In this document: in pieces, positions 33,673-42,276 of the stretch | How the letters are laid out: each line of letters opens with the position of its first letter | Position numbering within the stretch: position 1 is the stretch's first letter | Assembly: GCA_003150355.1 (NCBI GenBank) | Contig: QAMJ01000012.1 | Coordinates: 124,001 to 188,000 of the forward strand | DNA length: 64,000 nt | Reading direction: 5' to 3' | DNA from: Clostridiales bacterium | GTDB lineage: Bacteria; Bacillota; Clostridia; Oscillospirales; Oscillospiraceae | Made by a program: the position numbers and the translations under genes | The notes under the pieces: generated by a model | Seen by the model: the letters and a program-made list of their open reading frames with translations, nothing else | Told to the model about the DNA's origin: nothing | Database searches by the model: none

Positions 33673-33706
33673 GCTATGTACTATATAATATAGAATAGAA
33701 TGAACT

Positions 33707-33735
33707 ATCCCCGCTATCCGTTGGACAGCGGGGAT
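33707..33735 (+). terminator. Terminator after the NhaC-type gene
   Basis: ATCCCCGCT pairs with AGCGGGGAT; the trailing T run is interrupted (GTCTTGTTT). Confidence 0.75.
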
Positions 33736-33792
33736 GTCTTGTTTATTCGTCTTATCTCATAAATAACCTCGCAAGCTCCATCGTCACGATCT

Positions 33793-33987
33793 TCACTGCC
33801 GCGCCGCCGCGGCATAGCCCTTGACGGAACCGGCCATGATCCAGCCCATATAGATGACCTCCGCACCCGCGGGGATATACTCCCCCGCATTTGCAGCAGG
33901 GTACGCGGGCAACCCGGTCTCGTGCGAGAGCAGCCGCGCATAGCGCTCGGTGCTCCCGGTGTTGGTGGTGTAAATGATAGCGTCCAT
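33793..33987 (-). pseudogene. Flavodoxin-domain protein, truncated
   Basis: The frame opens with MDAIIYTTNTGSTERYARLL, a flavodoxin_5-type FMN phosphate-binding loop, and continues through GAEVIYMGWIMAGSVKGY, which is conserved in that family. It then stops at 64 residues, where full proteins are about 160-180. AGAGG lies upstream of the start. It follows a decayed tetR gene, and the region lies close to the left end of an insertion sequence, so I read it as a remnant of a regulated flavodoxin operon. Confidence 0.72.
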
Positions 33988-34022
33988 AATGTCCTCTTCT
34001 TCCATAAAATGATTTGCCGTGT

Positions 34023-34135
34023 TCACGGCTTTTTATATTCTTTTTCCACTCTGGCGATGAAGCGGTCGATGTGCTCATCCAGGAGCGTCTCGACAGCGCC
34101 GTCTCCAATATGCGATTCTTTGTGTCCTCCGCCAT
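34023..34135 (-). pseudogene. TetR-family regulator with internal deletion
   Basis: The frame begins MAEDTKNRILETAL, the usual opening of a TetR regulator, and then shifts frame. The other frame reads LLDEHIDRFIARVEKEYKKP and stop, a typical TetR C terminus. About 14 N-terminal and 20 C-terminal residues remain, so roughly 150 or more codons have been lost by one deletion. The next gene downstream is the truncated flavodoxin. A palindromic operator-like site survives upstream. Confidence 0.7.
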
Positions 34136-34153
34136 AGTCCCGTTCTCCTTTTG

Positions 34154-34169
34154 GTTACCGAACGGTAAC
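34154..34169 (-). promoter_or_regulatory. Palindromic operator of the lost tetR gene
   Basis: GTTACCGAACGGTAAC is a perfect 16-bp palindrome 18 bases upstream of the tetR remnant start, in the usual place for a self-repressing TetR regulator. It would now have no cognate protein encoded here. Confidence 0.6.
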
Positions 34170-34211
34170 TTGTCAAGAGCATTTTCCAAAAATTTATCCG
34201 GTTATGGAATA

Positions 34212-34219
34212 TGAATTTT
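34212..34219. repeat. Target site duplication, left
   Basis: TGAATTTT here is repeated exactly at 36148-36155, directly outside both ends of the ISL3-family element. Eight bases is the expected duplication length for ISL3. Confidence 0.85.
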
Positions 34220-34228
34220 GGTTGTAAA

Positions 34229-34274
34229 CTAAAAGTTGGGGTACCCGGGTAAACCTGGGCACTCCAACTTTTAG
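34229..34274. repeat. Subterminal hairpin at the left end of the ISL3 element
   Basis: CTAAAAGTTGG pairs with CCAACTTTTAG around an inner CCCGGG-TAAA-CCTGGG stem. A close relative occurs alone at 56389-56435. Confidence 0.75.
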
Positions 34275-34363
34275 CATGTGAGGAAAAATAAGAGTAGAGC
34301 ATAACAGAAAAATCCTTTAAAATGAAGCTGCGAGACACCACAAGAAAGGACACTGTATGCTCT

Positions 34364-35533
34364 ATGAAAGATAATACCTCAAAACTGCTCGGATTGGAAG
34401 ATGTTATCGTAAAAAATGTTTATGAAAATGAAACAGGCTGCTGCATAGAGATAGAGTTGCCGCGGCAAAAGCACATCTGCCCATGCTGTCAAAGCGAGAC
34501 AGAGCGCATCCACGACTACCGTATACAACGAGTCAAGGATCTGGACATGCATGGAGTGCATACATATCTGTACCTGAGAAAGCGTAGGTATGCCTGCGGC
34601 TCCTGTGGGAAGCGGTTCTATGAGGAAAACAGTTTCCTTCCTCGGTTCCACAGAGTAACGAACCGCCTTGCCGCAAAGGTGATCTGTGACTTCAAAGACC
34701 TGCGCTCGGCAAAGGAGATCGGCAGGAAGAACAATATCTCGGCCCAGACTGCGCTGAGGTATTTCAAGCTCGTGAATTACTCCTGCAAGGAGCTTCCGGA
34801 GGTGCTGTCCATAGATGAGTTCAATGGCAATGCGGGCGGCGAAAAGTACCAGACTATCCTGACCGACGCAAAAAACAGGAAGATAGCGGACATACTTCCC
34901 AACCGCAAAAAGAGCGACCTGATCAAGTATTTCCTTACGTTTGAGAACAGAAAAGACGTGAAGTATGTAGTGATCGACATGAACCGTTACTTCAAAGAGA
35001 CTGCTGAAATATGCTTTCCGAATGCCAAAATAGTGATCGACCGGTACCACGTAGTCCGTCAGGCCATATGGGCTTTGGAGAATGTGAGGAAGGCAGAACA
35101 GAAAGCGCTCTCGGCCGCGTGGAGAAAGTTCTGCAAGCATTCAAGGAGATTGCTGTGCAAAAATAAGGAAAAGCTGAAGGACGAGGAACGTGAACATCTG
35201 AGGATCATCCTCGGTTTATCTACACGTCTTGAAATAGCTTATGATCTTAAGAACGACTTCTTAGAGTTTATGCGCTCTCCGGATTCGGCAACAGCAAAAG
35301 AACGGCTCGCCTTATGGTTGTTCCATGCTGAAAACAGCCATATCCCTGAATTTGAAGCCTGCATAACCGCCGTGCGCAACTGGTCCGAGTATATCCTCAA
35401 CAGCTTTGATGTGCCATATTCCAACGGCTTCACCGAGGGCTGCAACAACAAGACCAAGGTACTCAAGCGCATTTGCTTCGGCGTCAGAAGCTTCCCCACT
35501 TTTAGGAACAGGATCCTTCACTGCGCTTCATGA
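34364..35533 (+). CDS. ISL3-family transposase
   Basis: The 389-residue DDE transposase is intact. It has the N-terminal zinc ribbon CPCC near residue 37 and CGSC near 80, a helix-turn-helix with SAQTALRYFKL near 130, the first catalytic Asp in LSIDEFNG near 150, the second in IDRYHVVRQ near 225, and the C-terminal SNGFTEGCNNKTKVLKRICFG with the catalytic Glu. The ATG at 34364 is chosen because AAAGGA precedes it and MKDNTSKLLGLED matches the usual start; an in-frame ATG at 34322 lacks a ribosome site. Its end overlaps the convergent passenger gene by six bases. Confidence 0.93.
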   Translation: MKDNTSKLLGLEDVIVKNVYENETGCCIEIELPRQKHICPCCQSETERIHDYRIQRVKDLDMHGVHTYLYLRKRRYACGSCGKRFYEENSFLPRFHRVTNRLAAKVICDFKDLRSAKEIGRKNNISAQTALRYFKLVNYSCKELPEVLSIDEFNGNAGGEKYQTILTDAKNRKIADILPNRKKSDLIKYFLTFENRKDVKYVVIDMNRYFKETAEICFPNAKIVIDRYHVVRQAIWALENVRKAEQKALSAAWRKFCKHSRRLLCKNKEKLKDEEREHLRIILGLSTRLEIAYDLKNDFLEFMRSPDSATAKERLALWLFHAENSHIPEFEACITAVRNWSEYILNSFDVPYSNGFTEGCNNKTKVLKRICFGVRSFPTFRNRILHCAS

Positions 35534-35926
35534 CCGACTGGGAAAGATAATGATCGCGTTGGAATAATCCTTCCAATCGAGTTCCTGCCCGCAGCGGTCA
35601 CAGAAATGCTGGTATTCTCGGTCAAGCGTCAGCTTGCAGTACGGGCACACGGGATAGCAGCCGAGTCCACAGATAAAACGGCTCTCCGCAACGGCCATGG
35701 GCAGCCTGGAATCCGACAGCGGCGGGATCCTCAGCAGTTCGTTTGGTGTAAGCTCAAAGCCCTTACACAGCTTCTCAAGGACAATGATCGATGCGTTGGT
35801 CTGTCCTCTGGCAACACTGCCGAAGTATCTTGGGCTGAGGCCACAAAGCTCTGCGGCTTTTTCGTAACTGAGATCGCGGCCGCTGCACAGCTGAAGAATG
35901 GAAGTGGATAGGTCTTTTGAAAACAT
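35528..35926 (-). CDS. Helix-turn-helix/zinc-ribbon protein carried by the ISL3 element
   Basis: This 132-residue protein has an XRE-like helix-turn-helix at about residues 10-65 (LSYEKAAELCGLSPRYFGSV and KLCKGFELTPNELL) and a C-terminal zinc ribbon with CPYC and CDRC. It lies inside the insertion sequence, convergent with the transposase. It could repress transposition or be a captured host regulator; neither can be shown from sequence. The ATG at 35926 is preferred over an upstream TTG because AGAGAG is well placed. Confidence 0.78.
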   Translation of the reverse strand: MFSKDLSTSILQLCSGRDLSYEKAAELCGLSPRYFGSVARGQTNASIIVLEKLCKGFELTPNELLRIPPLSDSRLPMAVAESRFICGLGCYPVCPYCKLTLDREYQHFCDRCGQELDWKDYSNAIIIFPSRS

Positions 35927-36147
35927 CTTTTGCACTCTCTTTCTATTCAAGATGCTTTCAGCTTAGGAGCAGTATGCTGCTCCCTCAAGGAACGATACTG
36001 CCTAATTTTTACTTTTTCTCCATTTTCTTACAAAAACCTTAAAATCTCAGGTAGCTGTTTTATATACAGCAAAGGCGTGTGCGGCACACCGCTCACGCCT
36101 TTCTGCTATTTCTTGCTAAGCTCTACCCCAACTATTGACACAGAGCC

Positions 36148-36155
36148 TGAATTTT
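36148..36155. repeat. Target site duplication, right
   Basis: TGAATTTT, identical to the copy at 34212-34219. Confidence 0.85.
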
Positions 36156-36233
36156 TATTTCTTGCACCGGTCTTGGTACTGGTGTAAAATATAGTTATAT
36201 TACACGTCTACATATAAGAAAGAAGGACAGGCT

Positions 36234-37841
36234 ATGAAGATAACTTTTATAGGCGCCGCGCATGAAGTGACCGGCAGCTGCACTTATATCGAAGTCGGCG
36301 ACAAGAAGGGCATTGTCGATTACGGCATGGAGCAGGGCAGGAACCTCTATGAGAACGCTCCCCTGCCCGTCGCCCCGGGCGAGCTGGATTTCGTGCTGCT
36401 GACCCATGCGCACATCGACCACTCCGGGATGCTGCCCGCGCTCTATAAGCAGGGCTTCCGCGGCTCGGTATACGCCAGCGCCGCGACCTGCCAGCTGTGC
36501 GACATAATGCTGCGCGACTCGGCGAACATCCAGATGCAGGAGGCAGAGTGGAAATCCCGCAAGGCCATGCGCGCGGGCGGCGCGCCGGTCGAGCCGGTAT
36601 ACGACCTTGACGACGTCGCGGGCATAATGGGGAGAATGATCCCCTGCGGGTACAACAAGATAATTCAGGTCAACGACTGCGTGTCCATCCGCCTGACCGA
36701 CGTGGGGCATCTGCTCGGCTCGGCGGCAATAGAGGTATGGCTGCACGAAAACGGCGAGGAGCGCTGCATCTGCTTCAGCGGCGATATCGGCAACCTCAAC
36801 CAGCCCATCCTCCGCGACCCGCAGCATGTTAAGAGCGCGGACTACCTCGTGATAGAATCCACCTACGGCGACAGGCTGCACTCTGCCGAGCGCGCGGACT
36901 ACGTCTCCGAGCTTGCAAAGCTCATCCAGTCGACGCTCGACGCCGGCGGGAACCTCATTATCCCCTCCTTTGCCGTCGGCCGCACACAGGAGATCCTGTA
37001 CTTCATACGCGAGATAAAGGAGCGCGGCCTCGTACACGGACACGCGGACTTCCCTGTCTATGTGGACAGCCCGCTCGCCATCGAGGCGACGACGGTGTTC
37101 CTCCAGTGCGACACTGAATTTGTCGACGAGGAGATGCAGGCGGTCATCCGCTCCGGTGTGAACCCGCTCATGTTCCCCGGGCTCAAGCTCTCGGTATCGA
37201 AAGAGGACTCGGTCGCGATAAACGAGGATAAGACGCCGAAGGTCATCATCTCCGCAAGCGGCATGTGCGACGCGGGCCGTGTGCGCCACCACCTCAAGCA
37301 TAACCTCTGGCGTCCGGAGTGCCGGGTGCTGTTCGTGGGCTATCAGGCCGTCGGCACCCCCGGCCGGGCGCTCATAGACGGGGCAAAGAAGGTCAAGCTC
37401 TTCAACGAGGATATCGAGGTGTGCGCCTCGATAAGTGTGTTGCCCGGCGTAAGCGGCCACGCCGACAAGAACGGCCTTCTCGGCTGGCTGCACGGCTTTG
37501 AAAAGAAGCCGAAGCTCGTCTTCGTAAACCACGGCGACCCGGATTCCGCCGACAGCTTCACCGCCTGCCTAAATGACGAGCAGGGTTACAAGGCTTTCGC
37601 GCCATACAGCGGCACGCGCTTTGACCTGCTGCGCGGCGAGTTCGACTACGTTGCCGAGCCGAAGCCGATAGAGAAGAAGTCCGTTGTCTCCAAGGCGAGC
37701 CGCCTTGTGTCCGAGCTTATCGCCGCGGCGGAGCGCCTGTTGCGTATCTGCAAGGGCATGGACGGAAAGCCGAACAAGGTGCTTCAGGGCTTTATCAGGG
37801 ATATAAACAAGCTGTCGGACGATATGGAAAAATATACCTGA
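36234..37841 (+). CDS. Metallo-beta-lactamase/beta-CASP ribonuclease-like protein
   Basis: This 535-residue protein has the metallo-beta-lactamase fold with a beta-CASP insert, as in CPSF-73-like and YsH1-type RNA-processing nucleases. The zinc-binding THAHIDHSGMLPAL is near residue 60, DVGHLLGSAAIEV near 157, FSGDIGNL near 180, STYGDRLH near 217, and the beta-CASP motifs near 245-400 include SASGMCDAGRVRHHL and GVSGHADKNGL. In bacteria and archaea this group is thought to cut RNA; substrate is unknown. A small C-terminal extension is lysine-rich. The insertion sequence lies less than 100 bases upstream and may have replaced its promoter. Confidence 0.93.
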   Translation: MKITFIGAAHEVTGSCTYIEVGDKKGIVDYGMEQGRNLYENAPLPVAPGELDFVLLTHAHIDHSGMLPALYKQGFRGSVYASAATCQLCDIMLRDSANIQMQEAEWKSRKAMRAGGAPVEPVYDLDDVAGIMGRMIPCGYNKIIQVNDCVSIRLTDVGHLLGSAAIEVWLHENGEERCICFSGDIGNLNQPILRDPQHVKSADYLVIESTYGDRLHSAERADYVSELAKLIQSTLDAGGNLIIPSFAVGRTQEILYFIREIKERGLVHGHADFPVYVDSPLAIEATTVFLQCDTEFVDEEMQAVIRSGVNPLMFPGLKLSVSKEDSVAINEDKTPKVIISASGMCDAGRVRHHLKHNLWRPECRVLFVGYQAVGTPGRALIDGAKKVKLFNEDIEVCASISVLPGVSGHADKNGLLGWLHGFEKKPKLVFVNHGDPDSADSFTACLNDEQGYKAFAPYSGTRFDLLRGEFDYVAEPKPIEKKSVVSKASRLVSELIAAAERLLRICKGMDGKPNKVLQGFIRDINKLSDDMEKYT

Positions 37842-37855
37842 CAGGCGATTTTTAG

Positions 37856-37884
37856 TTGACATAAAACTATCGCTGTGCTACGAT
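37856..37884 (+). promoter_or_regulatory. Promoter of the pseudokinase-lectin operon
   Basis: TTGACA and TACGAT are 17 bp apart, about 84 bases before the start codon. Confidence 0.7.
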
Positions 37885-37967
37885 AATGTAACAGGACATA
37901 GAGCGTACGTATGCCCAAGGTTCGGCAAAGCGTACTTGACTTATACAGTCTATACAGGAGGATAAGC

Positions 37968-39650
37968 ATGGCAAACCCGGTATTTGACCCAGAGAGAGCA
38001 CTGGGTCTGAAACTGACAAAAATGGATCGGCAGGAGCTCTGTGAGTTCGTCTCCGCGCTCTGCCGCAAGGTCGTGGCGGAGGTCGGCTCAAGAGGCCGCC
38101 GCGGCGGTATATACCCGAGCAACATAAGCGTTGACGATAACGGCGGCATCGCCATAGGCCCCGCTGGGAAAAGCCCGTGGGAGGGCGAGGAGCTCAAGTT
38201 CATCGCGCCTGAGCTGTACTGGAACGGGCAGCTCTCCGCCGCGTCCGACGTTTACTCGGTCGGCATGCTGATGTACTACGCCGTCAGCGGCGGCAGGCTT
38301 CCTCTTGAGGACGAGTGCCGTGATGCGCAGCTGCGCCGCATGGGCGGGGACGATTACCCCGCGCCCAAGGCGGCGGGGCGTCGGCTCGGCGAGATAATAG
38401 AAAAGTGCATACGCTTCAAGGCTGCCGACAGGTACCAGACGCTTGACGAGCTGCGCGCCGTGCTCGACAGCTGCATCAAGAATCTTTACCTCAGCGACGT
38501 TCCGAGCGCCGAGGCTATCTTCAAGAAGAACGACGACGACCTGAGCGATATAGAGCGGATGATGGTCGGCATCATAGAAAAGGGCGATGACGACGAGGCG
38601 GAAGCGGAGCCTGCCGCCGAAGCTCCCGCGGAGCCGGAGCCGGGCGTGAAGGTCTATGAGCCTGCGCCGAAGAGCGACTCCAAGGTCAAGAAGCCCGAGC
38701 AAAAGAAATCCGAGAGCACGCAGAAGCAGCCCGAGGGGCTGATCAGCTCCGAGCAGGTCGAAATGCTCTCGAAGAAATTCAAAAACCAGGGTACGCCCGC
38801 TGTCCCTAAGCTCACTGAGGAGAAAAACCCGGAGCTTGAGCCGGTCGTCCCCGTAAGGCAGCCGGTCAAGACCCCGGCAGTGCAGTATACTAAGAACGCA
38901 GAACGCGAAAGGAAGATAGCCGAAGAGGTGAAAAAACGCAGAAGAAGGCCGCTTGCGCTGATACTCGTGCTGTGCGCGGTGCTGATAATGGCGGCAATAG
39001 TCATCAACGCGATGCTCAAGGACTTCCAGCAGGCGCGGCAGCAGCCGGACAATGTGACGCCGGCCGTGACGAGCAGCGATCCCTATGCCAACACCACAAT
39101 GCCGCCCATTGCCGACGACGGTACTGAGACTCCCACCGGCGGGCTTGAGATAGGCGACGGTTCTCCCGCAGTTTCCGACACGCAGGCAACACCTGACGCT
39201 CAGGCCACTCCCGATCCTCAGGCCACGCCCATGCCTGCCGAGAGCGCGGCTCCGGTCGAGCACAGCTATCAGGTGTTTAAAGAGGACATCAGCTGGAGCG
39301 CGGCACAGCAGAAGTGCGAGGCTCTGGGCGGACACCTCGTCGTTATCAATGATGAGGATGAGCTCAACGAGGTCATATCCATGGCGGAGCAGAACGGCAT
39401 ATCCAGAGTCTGGATCGGCCTGCGCAGGCAGAACGGTCAGGAGAGCTGGGTGAACGGTCAGGACGGCTTTGTCAGATGGGCAAAGGGCGAGCCGAGCTAT
39501 GTCGATGTGAACGATCAGGTCTCCGAGGACTATGTGATGCTCTGGAACAACAACGGCTGGGCATATAACGACAACCGCGACGATCCGTGCAGTGATTACC
39601 CTGCCTTCTATTCCGGGACGATGGGTTATATCTGCGAGTTCGGCGACTGA
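37968..39650 (+). CDS. Transmembrane pseudokinase fused to an extracellular C-type lectin domain
   Basis: This 560-residue protein joins parts not normally seen together. Residues about 40-175 match the C-lobe of a Ser/Thr kinase: IYPSN at 48-52 sits where KPxN of the catalytic loop belongs, the DFG position reads GPAG, and APELY, SDVYSVGMLMYYAVSGG and ADRY are conserved. The N-lobe with its ATP lysine is absent and the catalytic Asp is missing, so it is a pseudokinase remnant. A disordered acidic/Pro/Lys linker (180-325) follows, then RRRR and one membrane helix (328-350), a Thr/Pro-rich stalk (360-430), and a C-type lectin fold (433-558) with WIGL, GEPS, WNNNGW and conserved Cys. Topology should be N-in, C-out. 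AGGAGG fixes the start. Confidence 0.85.
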   Translation: MANPVFDPERALGLKLTKMDRQELCEFVSALCRKVVAEVGSRGRRGGIYPSNISVDDNGGIAIGPAGKSPWEGEELKFIAPELYWNGQLSAASDVYSVGMLMYYAVSGGRLPLEDECRDAQLRRMGGDDYPAPKAAGRRLGEIIEKCIRFKAADRYQTLDELRAVLDSCIKNLYLSDVPSAEAIFKKNDDDLSDIERMMVGIIEKGDDDEAEAEPAAEAPAEPEPGVKVYEPAPKSDSKVKKPEQKKSESTQKQPEGLISSEQVEMLSKKFKNQGTPAVPKLTEEKNPELEPVVPVRQPVKTPAVQYTKNAERERKIAEEVKKRRRRPLALILVLCAVLIMAAIVINAMLKDFQQARQQPDNVTPAVTSSDPYANTTMPPIADDGTETPTGGLEIGDGSPAVSDTQATPDAQATPDPQATPMPAESAAPVEHSYQVFKEDISWSAAQQKCEALGGHLVVINDEDELNEVISMAEQNGISRVWIGLRRQNGQESWVNGQDGFVRWAKGEPSYVDVNDQVSEDYVMLWNNNGWAYNDNRDDPCSDYPAFYSGTMGYICEFGD

Positions 39651-39656
39651 CGCCGG

Positions 39657-40715
39657 ATGGACAGACTGATCGATCTGCTGCCGGTGCTGCTGGCCGGGCT
39701 GCTGCTGTATAAGTGCAGCATCGTTAAACCGGCCGGCGCGCTCCGGGAGGATCATCTCTCTCCGCGCAGCTGTCTTTCGGCAAGGGGCTTCTTTGCCGTC
39801 ACGGTCATCATGCACCATATCGCCCAGTACACTTCGGCGGGGCTTCTGTTTCACAGGTTTGAGTATCTCGGGAACATGCCGGTGTCGGTATTCTTCTTCA
39901 TCTCGGGCTACGGTCTTATGAAAAGGCTGTCCTCAGATGTGGCCTACGGCAGGAGCGTTCTGCGCCGCCGTCTGCCAAAAGTGGCGGTACCGTTTTTCCT
40001 TGCGGCCGTGGCATACAAGCTCATGTGCATGTGCATAGGTCAGGAGATGTCCGCCGGGGATATGCTGGGGTATCTGATAAACAGCGGCAACTCGCTGTGC
40101 ATACTCTGGTACTTTGTCGTTATCGCGGGGGCGTATTTCCTCTTCGCCGTATCGGCGCTGTTCTTCGGCGGAAAGCCGAATGCCGTGCTTGCCTCGATGG
40201 CTCTGTGCTGGGCAGTGTACGTCATTGCCGGGAGCCGCGCGGGGCTTGGCGAATGGTGGTATAATACGGCGCACCTGCTTCCTATAGGCATGGTATGGGC
40301 ACTGCACGAAAATGGCATTCAGCGCACTGTGAAGAAATGCTGGCTGCCGGTGACGGTATTATGCATTGCAGGCTTCGCGCTGATATTCACGCAGTACGAC
40401 AGCATCTATGCGCTGTGCCCGACGGCGGCGTTCCATCTCACGCTCGCGGTATTGAGGAATATGTTCTTCACCCTCGGCTTTGTGCTGATAACAATGAAGC
40501 TGCGCTTCGGGAACCGGGCGCTTGAGCTGCTGGGAAAGGTATCAATGGAGCTGTACGCGGTGCAGCTGATACCGCTGGATCTCTTCCACAGCGAAGCGAT
40601 ATGGATAGAGAGCGACCTCATATATGCGCTCGCCGTACTGTCCGTGACAGTGACAGTCTCCGTGCTTATATACTTAGTAAAGAAGAAATTGAACAAACAG
40701 CCGTCCCTCGGTTAA
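39657..40715 (+). CDS. Acyltransferase 3-like membrane protein
   Basis: This 352-residue protein has about ten hydrophobic segments and the layout of the acyltransferase 3 (OafA/YrhL) family, whose members O-acylate surface sugars or lipids. The first conserved His is in TVIMHHIAQYTS near residue 45, FFFISGYGLMKRL near 80 matches the family, and a conserved Arg block RRRLPKVAVPFF follows. It starts six bases after the lectin gene with no separate ribosome site, so translation is probably coupled. Modification of a surface glycan would fit beside a lectin receptor, but that is inference. Confidence 0.78.
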   Translation: MDRLIDLLPVLLAGLLLYKCSIVKPAGALREDHLSPRSCLSARGFFAVTVIMHHIAQYTSAGLLFHRFEYLGNMPVSVFFFISGYGLMKRLSSDVAYGRSVLRRRLPKVAVPFFLAAVAYKLMCMCIGQEMSAGDMLGYLINSGNSLCILWYFVVIAGAYFLFAVSALFFGGKPNAVLASMALCWAVYVIAGSRAGLGEWWYNTAHLLPIGMVWALHENGIQRTVKKCWLPVTVLCIAGFALIFTQYDSIYALCPTAAFHLTLAVLRNMFFTLGFVLITMKLRFGNRALELLGKVSMELYAVQLIPLDLFHSEAIWIESDLIYALAVLSVTVTVSVLIYLVKKKLNKQPSLG

Positions 40716-40739
40716 TGCCGGGGACGGCTGTTCTTGTTT
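40692..40739 (+). terminator. Bidirectional terminator after the acyltransferase
   Basis: ACAGCCGTCCC pairs with GGGACGGCTGT; flanking A and T rich arms extend it. It separates convergent genes. Confidence 0.85.
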
Positions 40740-42087
40740 ACTGTGATAATGGCAGAGCCTTCATCTGCCGGAAGTAGACCGGCATAAGCAGCGCTGTCGC
40801 GCCGAGCCACGCAAGGGTGTGCGACAGGCAGATGCCCGTATAGCTCAGGCCGTATGGCGCGAGCAGCGCGGCAAGACCTACCGAGCCGAGGATGCGCATG
40901 ACAAGCTCTATTACGCAAGCCTCAAAGGGGGTTCGGCTGTTGCCCATGCTCTGGATGGCGGTGCGGAAAACCATCAGCAGGCCGAGGACGACATAGAACG
41001 GGCAGACGGCAAAGAGATAACCGTCGGAATAGCGGATGACCTCGGCGGTGGGAGAATCCAGAAACAGCGGGACGACGAGGTGACGGCAGCCGAGCAGCAG
41101 CGCGCACATGAGCACGTTGCACAGCTCGATTTGTACAAGGCAGGCGCGCACGCCCTCGCTTATGCGGCGGTACTGTCCCGCGCCGTAGTTCTGTGCGACA
41201 AAGCTTGAGAGCGCGATGCCGAACGCATTGTTCATAAGCACAGAGAGCTGATCGACCTTCGTCGCGGCGGTGTAGCCCGCGACGGCGACGGAGCCGAGGG
41301 AGTTGACGCCCGTCTGCATGGCGAGCTGGCCGATGCACATGACGGACATCTGAAAGCCCATCGGGAAGCCGACGGCGAGGTGCTTTGCCGCGGCGCGCCG
41401 CCAGTCGGCGAAGTCCGCGCGGCGGGTGCGCAGAACGTCAAAATTCCGCATGCCGACGATGGTACACAGCACGGCCGACAGCAGTTGGCTCAAAACGGTC
41501 GCCCACGCAGCGCCCGCGACGCCCATGCCGAGCGGCAGGATAAAGACAATGTCGAGCACTACATTGAGAAGCGCCGAGAATATCAGGAAAAACAGCGGGG
41601 TGCGGCTGTCGCCGAGGCTGCGGAGCATGTTGGAGATCATGTTATAAAACACCGTCGCCCCGGTGCCGAGGAGAACGATGAACATATAGCTGTATGCCTC
41701 GGCATAGATATCCTCCGGTGTGCGCATCCACTGAAGTATCGGGTGAGCAAGCGCGCAGAAGAGCACGGTTATGATAACGGCAAAGCCCGCGGACAGCAGC
41801 CACGAGACCGCAGCACTCGAGCGCTGGCCGTTTTCGTCGCGCGCGCCGAAGCGCTGGGCAAGGCAGATTCCGAAGCCGCCGGTGAAGCCCTGCACGAAGC
41901 AGAGAACGAAATAGATAACGATCGTCGTTGACCCGACGGCGGCGAGATCCTGCGCGCCGAGCGTGCGCCCAACAATGACGGTGTCGGCCAGAGTATAGAA
42001 AAGCTGAAAGAGATTACCGGCAATGACCGGCAGGGAGAACTGCAGCAGCACCCGAAACGGTCTGCCCTGTGTGAGATCCTTAGGCAT
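40738..42087 (-). CDS. MATE family efflux transporter
   Basis: This 449-residue protein has twelve membrane segments in two similar halves and matches the multidrug and toxin extrusion family (NorM/DinF-like). Landmarks are the start DLTQGRPFRVLLQFSLPVIAGN, DTVIVGRTLGAQDLAAVG near residue 36, and the parallel VDQLSVLMNNAFGIALSS in the second half. It would export drugs or metabolites using Na+ or H+. AGGTGG precedes the ATG. It is transcribed alone, divergent from the PfkB gene. Confidence 0.93.
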   Translation of the reverse strand: MPKDLTQGRPFRVLLQFSLPVIAGNLFQLFYTLADTVIVGRTLGAQDLAAVGSTTIVIYFVLCFVQGFTGGFGICLAQRFGARDENGQRSSAAVSWLLSAGFAVIITVLFCALAHPILQWMRTPEDIYAEAYSYMFIVLLGTGATVFYNMISNMLRSLGDSRTPLFFLIFSALLNVVLDIVFILPLGMGVAGAAWATVLSQLLSAVLCTIVGMRNFDVLRTRRADFADWRRAAAKHLAVGFPMGFQMSVMCIGQLAMQTGVNSLGSVAVAGYTAATKVDQLSVLMNNAFGIALSSFVAQNYGAGQYRRISEGVRACLVQIELCNVLMCALLLGCRHLVVPLFLDSPTAEVIRYSDGYLFAVCPFYVVLGLLMVFRTAIQSMGNSRTPFEACVIELVMRILGSVGLAALLAPYGLSYTGICLSHTLAWLGATALLMPVYFRQMKALPLSQ

Positions 42088-42134
42088 ACGCCCACCTCTG
42101 AGCGAAAATTTATATGCTCCTTAAAGCGCATCAG

Positions 42135-42163
42135 ATAATAGCACCACGCGGTTCCATATTCAA
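42135..42163 (-). promoter_or_regulatory. Promoter of the MATE gene
   Basis: On the minus strand, TTGAAT and TATTAT are 17 bp apart. Confidence 0.65.
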
Positions 42164-42221
42164 GCGGTCAATTGATAACGAAGTGTAAATAAAACGATGC
42201 TCCCTTTTTCGTCATTCGGCG

Positions 42222-42250
42222 TTGAATAAACGCGGGGGCTATGGTAAAAT
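42222..42250 (+). promoter_or_regulatory. Promoter of the PfkB-family kinase
   Basis: TTGAAT and TAAAAT are 17 bp apart, 27 bases before the start codon. Confidence 0.65.
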
Positions 42251-42276
42251 GTCAAAAAAGCGCGGGAGGTATTCTC

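Larger units (their letters stand above)
34220..36147. mobile_element. Complete ISL3-family insertion sequence with passenger gene
   Basis: The element is 1928 bp, bounded by imperfect inverted repeats that begin GG and share AGTTGGGGTA (16 of 24 positions match), and flanked by the 8-bp direct repeat TGAATTTT. The right end reads GGCTCTGTGTCAATAGTTGG outward-in, a typical ISL3 terminus. It carries the transposase on the plus strand and a helix-turn-helix/zinc-ribbon gene on the minus strand. Plain ISL3 elements are about 1.4 kb, so the passenger accounts for the extra length. The left end also holds a hairpin at 34229-34274. Confidence 0.85.

Noticed and set aside
34322..34363. A transposase start at ATG 34322.
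   Set aside because: It has no ribosome binding site, and the added 14 residues do not resemble ISL3 transposases; ATG 34364 does.
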